Source of the DNA: Escallonia rubra
Lineage: Eukaryota > Streptophyta > Magnoliopsida > Escalloniales > Escalloniaceae
Length of the DNA stretch: 64,000 bases
Direction of reading: 5' to 3'
NCBI GenBank assembly: GCA_033065855.1
Contig: JAVXUO010002537.1
Span: forward strand, 248,001 to 312,000
Position numbers and translations under genes: made by a program
The notes under the pieces: model-generated
Told to the model about the DNA's origin: nothing
The model's input: only the letters and a program-made list of their open reading frames with translations
The model's database searches: none
In this document: piece after piece, positions 55,359 through 64,000 of the stretch
How the letters are laid out: every line of letters starts with the position of its first letter
How positions within the stretch are numbered: the first letter of the stretch is position 1

Positions 55359-56942
55359 GATCGAAATAGTCTGTGTGTGTTGGTTATAGGGCAGTGGGGT
55401 GTGTAATTGTTTGTGTGTGAGTGTGTGTGTGTAAAGGTGTAGGTACAGTGTGTGCAGAGTGTGTTTTGTGTGTGTTTATGTGTGTGTATGTGCTTCGAGC
55501 GTGTGAGTTTAGGTATAATTATGGATTGATGGTGTATGTACGTGGGTGCATAGGTAGAATGAGTGTGTTCTAATATGTGAAGTGTGTGTGGGTACGTGGA
55601 ACTGAGTGTGTAGTGTGTGTTTGGTGTGTATTTGTAAATCCTATCGATGCTCACCTATTATTGCATGCTAAGCAAATTCGATAATTATTTGCATTCTTTC
55701 TTTCGAATTGTTGTGGCCAAATTTGATAATTGTTCGTATTTGTTCTTGCTACTTGTTTGAGACTATCCTTGAATCATGGGTGATGAATTAATATCAGCAT
55801 GTTTTAAATGTTATTGAAACACTAATTGATATCAGTTAATTGAATTCAGGTTGATGCTCATTTTTATTGCATGTCAAGCATTGAATTTATCGTTGATGCT
55901 ATGGTTGTTGTTTTATGTGTTGAACTGGGGGTCTGTTCTGAGGGAAGCGTTATAAGGAAGGACTGCTACTGCTTTCTACAAGGAACGCAAGCTAGTTTCT
56001 TGATCGATGGAAAGGGCAAGTTATCATCGTATATCATGCATGTGTACACACTGTGCATTTGCTTAATGGCATTGCCTCTTGCCAAGATCAATATCTTTGA
56101 ATTTGTTTACATTGTACTTTACAATGATTGTTTTGAGAATGATGTTCAAATGAATGGCTTGTTATCTGCTTAAAGGAGATTGAGTGAAACTCTTCCCCAC
56201 AATGTGATCAAACTGTTTGTAATTATCTGAAACATTTTCCATATTGTCTTTGAAATATCCCTATTCATTTTGAAATCCTTTGAAGAATCATCATTTCATT
56301 TTAAAACGATGACTTTGAAAATGATCTTCAAATGACCGTTTGGTATTTGGTTATAATTGTTAATGTTCGTTTGGGAATCTGGGATGATAGTTAATATTTG
56401 TTTTGGTGTCTGTCTATGATTGTCTTTGGTCATTTTTTGTATATGCTTATGACTGATTATGGTCGTTTTGGAATCTATCAAACTGTTCATAATTGTTGAA
56501 ATGTTCCGAAACATTATAAAAATAAACTCTTTTGAATCGTTTGCAATTCTTTTGGTTGTTCCTTAAAAGACCTTACTAAGCTCTCAAAAGCTCACCCTTC
56601 GTTTGACTCCCTTCTACAGGTGATCAGCTGTAAAATGCTCGGGAATGGGTTTAGAGTCTGTATGAGATTCCAGTGAGCCCATCACTACTGTGTAGTGAGA
56701 CCCTTGCGTAGGTCAGTACTGTTTACTCGTTCTATAAGAACTTGAGTTGTAAAGAACCCAAGTCTTAATAGTTAAAGTTTAGCAGTTTCGTAATCTTGTA
56801 CTTTGAAGGGTTTGAGTTTATGTCTAGTTAGATGCTTTGAAGTATGTGTCAGTAAATAGGATTTGACATGTTTGATGTGAAGTGATAGGTTTACACTCTG
56901 GGAGTTCGAGGCAATGGAGCTCCATATTTCTAGGATATTACA
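55359..56942 (+). repeat. 5' LTR (partial) of second pol-less copy
   Basis: Starts in a TG-rich domain (55370-55640). It continues through the conserved 'gtctgttctgagggaagcg' block near 55930 and the 'caaaagctcacccttcgtttga' block near 56583, and ends GGATATTACA. Shorter than the 3.5-kb LTR of its relative. Confidence 0.8.
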
Positions 56943-56944
56943 GC

Positions 56945-56956
56945 TGGTATCAAAAC
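56945..56956 (+). other. Primer-binding site, tRNA-iMet type
   Basis: TGGTATCAAAAC two bases after the LTR end, matching the tRNA-iMet site at 10 of 12 positions. Confidence 0.65.
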
Positions 56957-57169
56957 AGTTCGGTCTTGTGGTATTAAGAGTATAAGTATATGATTTTGTA
57001 GGCACAAAACCACAGAGTATAGGTAACACAATTCTGTATAATCGTATTTCGGTTAATGAGAGTGGGGTAGGATGATGGCAGATTTAAGTTGTCCGCCTTT
57101 AATTTGTAATTGTATGGTTCTTTAGACAGGTATTACTATAACGTTGCTAACTGGTAATGGTATTAGTAT

Positions 57170-58660
57170 GGCTCGCACTTATAGCACTGGGGGTGAAGAT
57201 AATATGGAGGGCCAGTAAGTCCCCGATATATGAGATTCCAATAAGTTTGTATAAGATGAGTAGGGATCCTTTCCCCGGCATTGGAAAGACCTGACGAAAC
57301 AATCCTTAAATTGGGAAATGTGCTATATGGAGGTTTTTATGATTGTAGAGGGGCACCTCTACCTAATACGGAGGATAGCAAAATCCAGGACTGATGGTTG
57401 TGGTTCTTAACACTATGAACCAGATTCTGACTTGATGCCGCAGAATCCGGCTAACTAGCAGCAAGGAATACCGAATCCAGTCCCACCACAGCCACAACCT
57501 CAAGAAAAGAAAATTATGGGTGAGTTTAATGAACAAAATGCTATAAGATTTAGGAGGTTATTGGACCCTACGGAGGCAGAGAACTGGATTAACAAATGGA
57601 GAAAGTTTTTTTTTTTTTAGCAATCTATTGCAGTGAGAACGAAAAGGTTTGGATTTTCTATCCATAAACTGAGAGATGAGGCCGATTAGTGCTGGCAAAT
57701 GGTGGAAAGGAGTCTGACTCGTCAATAGTTGGATGAGATGACTTGGGAACAATTCAGGAAATTATTCTTCAATCGGTATTTTTTTCAATGAGTTATCGTG
57801 AATAGACGTTGAGAGCATTTTCCAATGTGATACAAAAAGATCAAGAATCGGTAGATGAATTTGAAATGAGGTTTTAACGCCTCGCCAGATTTGTAATAAG
57901 GATGTTGCCAACGGAAAGGAGATAGATGTCGGAAGCCTGAGTGGGGGCTTACGCCTGACTAAGAGATGGATAGATTTTTGCTCGATTGATGAGCTATATG
58001 GAATGTCTTTACTTGGTACGTTCTTTGGAGCAGTCCAAGTCTGACAATAGAAGAAGGAATGAGCAAACATGGTGGACATAAGAGAGATAGGCAAGAGTCT
58101 TCCCAGGGCAGATTTGTAGGAGTTGATAGGCATCAGCAATTTTTCACAATCGTCACAGTAGGGTGCCCAAGCTCAAGGATAGGGCAGAGTCAGGGATTCA
58201 GGCCCGCATCAGCTTAGGGATTTAGACCTGGGCAGAGTTCTGGAATTCGATCAGGGCATGATATGGGGTTTAGAGGAGCGCGAGGTAGGCGCTCGATCAG
58301 TTTAGGGTACTAGACTTAGACCATCGCAGAGTTCTACAGTTCGACCTACACAGAATATTGGTCAGGGTGACAGGTTAGCTTTTATGGCTACCCCATGTGT
58401 CATGTGAGGGAGAATTCATGGTGGTTAGTCATGCTATAGATTTACCCGAGGCTGTTTTAGGGGTGGCAGTGTGGAATATCAGGTTCAAGACTGTCCAGTT
58501 GTTAAAAATAATCAGTCAACTTTCCGTCCCACACCTACAGCTAGTGCATCGACAAGTAGTGTTCCTCGTCAAGGAAGATGACAAGGCCGTAAGGCCAGAC
58601 TCAGCAGTCTCAAGTCTAGTAAAGGCAGAGGCCCAGATCATCAGCTTGACTTTATTCAAT
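57170..58660 (+). pseudogene. Gag part of second pol-less copy
   Basis: Parallels 41590-42860: opening 'atggctcgcacttatagcac', capsid-type core near 57560-57970, and a Gln/Arg-rich region before a degraded knuckle near 58400-58500. Decayed. Confidence 0.7.
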
Positions 58661-58679
58661 GTCTATTCAGGATGTCGCT

Positions 58680-58990
58680 GCATCCCATGACATGGTGTCA
58701 GATATACTACAGGTTAACCCATTAGATGCTCGTATATTATTTGATTCTGGAGCAGCATATTCTTTTGTATCCCTTACTTTGGCATAGCGATTGAGGGTGA
58801 AAACCCATCCTTAGGAACTGATCTTGTGATAAGTACTCCATTGGGAGAGTTTTTTACTGTTTCCACGATTCTCTGTAATTGTATTGTCCATGTAGGGGAT
58901 AGAAATATTCTTGTGGATCTCATCCCATTTGTTGTTCGAGACTTTGATATCATACTAGGCAGGGACTAGTTATCCTCTAATTACACATCC
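58680..58990 (+). pseudogene. Protease part of second pol-less copy
   Basis: Contains the retropepsin active-site region around 'ctcgtatattatttgattctgg' (LFDSG type, near 58733) and the C-terminal block near 58930-58990. It is followed by non-coding DNA, as in the other copy. Confidence 0.7.
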
Positions 58991-59329
58991 ATAGATTGTT
59001 AGGAAAATCCCTAGTAGTGTTTGGAAGCTCGTAAGTTCTGAGTAGTAGTTAAGTTAGTGATTTGATTTATGGGTGAGAATGGTGGTTTTGAGAAATGATT
59101 GTTGTTAAGTCTAAAAATTAGTTTGAGTGTACGATAAGAATTGTGGAATCTTACCTTGCCATCTCGTTCATTCTTTTGTATATTGGATTCAATTGCGACT
59201 TAATTGAATGCCAACTTGCTCTGAGACATCGGAGAAAATTTCATTCATACTGAGTCATCTTAGTCCTTTTTAAAGATATTTATATGCTCCTTTTTAATCT
59301 ATTTGAACTTGGTGGGATAGTAACTGACT

Positions 59330-61925
59330 GTAATGCCCTGGGAATCCAGAGTTCCATCACCTCGAACTCCTGAAACGTTAACCTACCACATCACATCAAA
59401 CCTGCCAAATCCTGTATATTAACACATGCTTTGAAGCATTTAATCCGATATCAACTCAAATTCTTCAAATACAAGATTACGAAACTGCTTGGACTGAAAC
59501 TATTAAAACATAGGTTCTTTACAAACTCGAGTCCTTATAGAATGAGTCGACAATACAGACCCATGCAGGGGTCTCACTACATAGGACTCACTAAAATCTC
59601 ACACAAACTGTAAACCATATTCCCGTGCATGCTACAGCTGATCATTACCTGCAGAAAGGAGTCAAACGAAGGGTGAGCTTTTGAGAGCCCAGTAAGGTCG
59701 TACCAGGACAACCGAAAGAATTATAAAACGATTCAAAAGAATCCAACCGACGATGATTTCCAAAATGACATTTCAAACGATCTAAATAACTCGATGATTT
59801 TTAAATTGATCAAAATTCATCATAAATAGATTCCAAAATAAACAATAACAATCACGAAAGATTCCAAAACGATCATTGAAAGATCATTTCCAAAGCCACC
59901 ATTCCAAAATACAATTATGGTTTTCAAAAGGATTTCAAAACGAGTTCAAAGGCAATCTGGGGAGGGATTCCAAACAAGCACAAACCATTTGAGACAACCC
60001 TTTCCAGTTATTTCCGTAACAGACACGGTAAGTTACAATGTCAATAAATTCAGAGATGTTGTTTCTGGGCGGTTGCGATGCCATTCAGGCAAAGCCAGTA
60101 TGGTGTACACATACATGATGTACCAGAATAACTAGTCCCACTGAGTACTAGCCTGCGTTCCATACAGGATTCAAACCAGCCTTATATCGCCTCCCCACAA
60201 AACGGTTTCCCAGGTCAACACAAAATCAACAATATCAATGAACATTAACATAAACTCAAATCATCGAAATCAATTCGGGTTTCAATAACAATAAACATAC
60301 GCATATAAGTCATCACTCGCAATTCCAAAATAACCACAAACAAATAGTAAGAACGATTATGAATGGTTATTGAATTTAGGCATAACAGTTAAGAAGAAAG
60401 ATGCAAACAATTATGGAATATGCCCAACATGCAATAACAGGGGAGCATCGATAAGATTTCCAAATAATCGATTCAGATTCAATATTGGGGTTATCTGGGA
60501 ATTAACATGCTGATAGCGACACATAATTCACTGTTCGACATTAGTCATAAGTAATCAAGGGAGTACTTACAAGTACGATTTATCGAAATAAGGATTCGGA
60601 CAGAAGTCGTTACCCAGGGTTCAGATAGAAACCCTTACCTGTATTGGAAGGTAAGCTATGAAAGTTTGTTGCCTTAACCTAAACAGAATAATTAAATCAT
60701 CAGAAACATAGCCTATGGTACAATATTATAACTTAATACGGACTTAGGCATATTCCCAAAATAAACCTCCTTCACCGGGTATGCAAAATTACCAATATAC
60801 CCATGGGGTGTGTAATTACCAAAAACACCCATCGCACCCTTAAATCACCAAAACAGTATTTCCGTAAGTAAAATCACTCAAATTACCTTATTATATGTGA
60901 ATTTACCTAAAAATACCCTTCTTAGGTCAAATTACCAAAATACCACCCGAGGGGTGGTAAATTACTAAAATACCCCTTCCCACACTTGAATCATAAAAAT
61001 AGCCTTCCAGCAAGTAAAATCACTCAAACAACCTTATTGTATGTGAATTACCTCAAAATGTCTTTTATAGATAAAATTACCAAAATACCCCCTTCAGAGT
61101 GGCAAATTATCAAAATACCCCTTAGGGGTTCCCGGCTCCGGAAAAATCTCAAAAATACTTTAAAATACTATTTTAAGCATCCTGAAATTATTTTTTGGGC
61201 TAAAAAGTATTTTAAAAAAAATTTGTCCCAAAATTTCGAACCGGTGTCTGGACCGAGCGCTTAGAGGCCAATTTCACAAAAAATACCTATCGGCCTCACA
61301 ATGGCCTGAAATTTTAGAATATGAAACATATCAGTAAGTTAAGGTTCCCTAAAATTTTCCGATTAAAATAACTTAATTTTCTATGTCAATAATTCGAGAA
61401 TTTTCTTTAATCGTTACCCTAATTTAGCATCCTTTGCGGATACCGAAAAATTCCAGAGCCTACGTCTCATAAAAATAATAGGGGTTACTGTTTCGAACTT
61501 TTTTAATTTTAGTCCGAACTATTTATAAAAATTTATATGAAACTGCCTAATTAATCTTTTACTTTTAGTGACGGAAAAGTCATTATTCAACCCCATTTGG
61601 ATTAAACGCACACACTTTAACATCTTGAAAAGACACACATGTCTTCAACCTTGTTTCTTCTCCTGCCGAACACAAACACATACAACTCACTCACACATAC
61701 AACCTCCTACACAACCCCACAGACTAACATACCTAAACATATATTCTAACACATCTAAAACCCACTTACACACACAATTCACGCACAATTACACACACAG
61801 TCCAAACCCGAAGCACACTCTATGCACCTACACATCTACATACTGTAAACACAAATTTTCACCCACTTCCCAACCCAAACTCACTCATTCACACATTACG
61901 TTTATTCTCTCCGCTGCCGCTTAGG
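59330..61925 (-). mobile_element. Opposite-strand LTR of the long-LTR Gypsy family
   Basis: On the minus strand it ends CAGGGCATTACA at 59330 and is homologous along its length to the LTRs at 37856 and 25036. Shared parts are the 'tgatgtgatgtggtaggttaa' end, the 'agcccagtaaggtcgt' block (59688), the 'acaggattcaaaccagcct' block (60164), 'accaaaatacccc' repeats (60770-61130) and an AC-rich domain (61590-61900). The expected start TGTAATA... is not found, so its far end is undefined. It abuts 59329 without a primer site, so it is a solo or 3' LTR inserted in, or joined to, the second pol-less copy. Confidence 0.72.
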
Positions 61926-62326
61926 AATGTGTTAACTCAGCTAGATGTCATCTTATTTATCTTCATCCTTATTTTTTCTCTCTTTATATTTTCTTTGTCA
62001 TCCTCGACTGAACACTTTCTTTCGAATGAAAATTTTTTAACTCTTTTTTTTTTGGCTCCTTTCATTCAAATAAATGTGGATTTATTCAAATGAAACGTTT
62101 CAAATAAATATTTCTTTCGATCGACCCAATAGTCATTTCCAGTCGTATGAAATCTCACTTCTGATTTTTTCAGTCGAAGGAAAACATCTTTCCCTTTGAA
62201 TGAAAACTCTTTCGGTCGAATAAGAAATCATTTCATTCTGATGAATCCTATCTCTTGAAGTTGCCTTTCATCTTCTGAACTCTTCATTCGCTCAAATCTC
62301 CTTTCATTCGAATGAAATATCTTTGT
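61926..62326 (+). repeat. Cluster of TTTCATTCGAATGAAA-like motifs
   Basis: From 62016 to 62317 about eleven variants of a palindromic core (TTC-A/T-TTCGAATGAA and relatives such as CAGTCGTATGAAA, TTTGAATGAAA and CATTCTGATGAAT) occur at uneven spacing. The best, TTTCATTCGAATGAAA at 62302-62317, is a perfect 16-bp palindrome lying about ten bases upstream of a TATA box. The first ~90 bp of this span are unassigned. Confidence 0.6.
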
Positions 62327-62334
62327 CTATAAAT
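62327..62334 (+). promoter_or_regulatory. TATA box before the terminal coding region
   Basis: CTATAAAT lies 107 bp upstream of an ATG in strong context (GCCATGG at 62438-62444). This allows a 5' untranslated region of about 75-80 nt. Together with the palindromic cluster directly upstream it looks like a real promoter. Confidence 0.5.
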
Positions 62335-62440
62335 TCTTTCAATTTTCACCGTTTACTTTTCACAGTCTCTACGTCATTGTCACAAAAAAAAAAATTAATC
62401 TTTTCATCCTCCTTCTCTTTGTTTCTTGTCTTCATCTGCC

Positions 62441-64000
62441 ATGGACGGACCATCCAAGCACCGACCACGTTTCAGACATCATCTCAGACTTCAAGAAGAT
62501 ATTTATAGTGAACCTGAAGTTATCCCAGTCCCGACTCATTGTAACATACGTTCCTCCTCTCAACCAATTGATCCCGCTGCACCTGCTCACTCAATCACTC
62601 CTACCGATCCCTCTCCTCGTACCTCTCGACACTCCAGATACCAATGTTCCCTCCTCCTCTTCTGCTCCTTCATCTAACGTCATCCATCATTTGCCTCATT
62701 TTTTTGAAACCATTGAAGGCCAAGTAAACTACTACACACGTTTTTTGCATGGGGTGCATATCTCTCCTTACCACACCTACTAAATACTACCCCCATTTAG
62801 TTAGAATGTTTTATGCCAACATGACATATAACTCAACCACTTCCATCTCTCTCCACACATTTGTCAATGGTGTGTCTATTCTACTTCTATAACCACAGTT
62901 CTCGAGTTTACCAACCAATCGTCCCTTGTTGTGTATCCGGGAAATTCATGGGCTATAGGCGGACTATTCTCCCCCCCCCCCCCAACAAATTCAAACACTA
63001 TACAATGACCCCACTCTCCCTTCTGCCAAAAAACTTGTCCTTACCAAGCTTTCCCCTCTGAATCGTGTTTTGCATTTAATTCTAGCATACAATCTTGCAG
63101 GCCGCACCGGCTCTTACGCTTCCTTTATTTATCCTGATATCATTCTCCTTACTCATTTCATTCGAGGCTCTCCTTTAAATCTTGCGAGTATTGTGATGAT
63201 GAACATGGATAACCGCAGAGATAAGCAAATTTCCCATCTTCCTTATGGCCATCTTCTCTCTAAAGTTTTTAAATATTTCCACATTCCCCTTTCCATCTCT
63301 GTCTCCGAGTGTGTCCTTATTTCCTCCTCCTATTGCCTCAACCTCACCACTCTCTGTCGCGCTAACTTCATCATTAGATCAGACCCCACAACACATGCCT
63401 TGTCTTTTGAGAGAGCAGAACAGCCACAGTCACCTTCGCCAACGCCTCGTGCACCCACTTTCTCCTCTGCACCAAGTGTCTCTTTGCCCCCACCTCTATC
63501 CTCCGACCCCGGTCCTTTTATGTCGCCTCCGTCTTTTGACCACTTTTCAAAGTTCACTAGATGACTTTTCCAACTTCAATTTTGTTGAATTTCTACATTT
63601 TTATAGCTCCTCTCTCTCCGACCAGTCTCTCATATGTCTACCTCCATTCAACTTCCCCTTGTGTCGCAAACTGCTCTTGCCGCTATCGTCTCAGCCAACC
63701 AGACTGATCTCCTACACCATCTGTCTAGCCTCCAAAACTCCTCAAACCTACTTCTATCAAATCAAATGGACCTCCAAGAAATTTTGAATGATCTAGTCTC
63801 AAACGTTTCCAACCTTCTCGTCCCCCACTCTTCGACTATGGACCGATTAACTCGTAAGCAACAGGATCTTCAGCGTCAGCATGAGACTGCTCTTCAAGAA
63901 AATCCTCACCAAGCTGAATTATCGTTATGTATCCTCACTGAGAAGAATCAATTTTTGGTGCATCAAATCTTTGACACATCTCATGGCTTTCGTGTTACTC
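62441..64000 (+). pseudogene. Decayed coding region, putative plant transposon protein domain-like, runs off window
   Basis: Plus-strand coding sequence begins at the ATG at 62441 (MDGPSKHRPRFRHHL), then a Pro/Ser-rich segment. In later frames come a block with FFETIEGQVNYYTRFLHGVH (about 62700-62770) and a segment with HLILAYNLAGRTGSYASFIY, then SHLPYGHLLSKVFKYFHIPL (63070-63300). The order of a 'Y..fl.g..i' block followed by an 'LP...L...F...ip' block resembles the domain annotated as 'putative plant transposon protein', frequent in plant retroelement-associated proteins. A Pro/Ser-rich region and a polar, possibly coiled-coil part (63780-64000) follow. Several breaks are present. Assignment to a specific element is not possible here. 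Moderate-to-low confidence. Confidence 0.45.

Larger units (their letters stand above)
55359..59329 (+). mobile_element. Second pol-less gag-protease Gypsy copy, broken
   Basis: Same family as 37856-46059. Parts: a shortened 5' LTR (55359-56942), tRNA-iMet-type primer site (56945-56956), gag, protease, then the same non-coding region that follows protease in the other copy. It ends at 59329, where an opposite-strand LTR begins. No reverse transcriptase, integrase or own 3' LTR is seen. Decayed, with several breaks in the coding parts. Confidence 0.8.

Overview
This window is a stretch of plant (angiosperm) nuclear DNA made almost entirely of nested LTR retrotransposons. The evidence is Ty3/Gypsy gag-pol parts, primer-binding sites matching plant tRNA-Arg and tRNA-iMet ends, plant TATA boxes (CTATAAATAG), a plant mobile domain (PMD) coding region, and LTRs of 0.8-3.5 kb with 5-bp target-site duplications. 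I see no convincing host protein-coding gene, rRNA, tRNA or CRISPR array. Nothing here identifies the species.

Layout. (1) 1-1765 and 11484-14520 look like the 3' part of an Ogre/Tat-like element: degenerate repeats, a ~65-bp minisatellite, then an LTR. It is split by (2) a structurally whole, recent, minus-strand, gag-only element at 1771-11478 (TR-GAG type). That element has LTRs of 2.5 and 2.8 kb, TSD AAAAT and an 18-nt primer site matching tRNA-Arg. (3) 14574-19490 holds a GGT-rich tract, an old solo LTR of the same family (15523-16872), a 620-bp tandem duplication and unassigned DNA. (4) About 19500-27713 is a decayed minus-strand chromovirus-like Gypsy fragment with a solo LTR of the gag-only family inserted in it (22898-24955, TSD ATCAT). 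(5) 28228-54188 is an old Tat-lineage Gypsy element with two RNase H regions and an antisense PMD coding region between integrase and the 3' LTR. A pol-less gag-protease Gypsy element (37856-46059, TSD ATAAA) is inserted in that antisense region, and a 4.66-kb block across its 3' end and the neighbouring PMD segment is tandemly duplicated (43240-47897 and 47898-52559, about 99.5% identical). (6) 54393-61925 holds an Ogre-like LTR fragment, a second pol-less gag-protease copy, and an opposite-strand LTR of the same family. (7) 61926-64000 begins another, unfinished unit: a cluster of TTTCATTCGAATGAAA-like motifs, a TATA box, and a decayed coding region resembling the putative plant transposon protein domain.

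Order of events by nesting and by-eye divergence: the Tat element and the Ogre-like LTRs are oldest, followed by the long-LTR Gypsy insertions. The gag-only family was active over a long period, with its latest insertion at 1771-11478. The 4.66-kb duplication is the most recent event seen. The elements do not form a pathway. The most notable biology is the antisense PMD region, two kinds of pol-less element that appear to have spread using another element's enzymes, and structured repeat modules inside the gag-only LTRs. All identities and ages are by-eye estimates.
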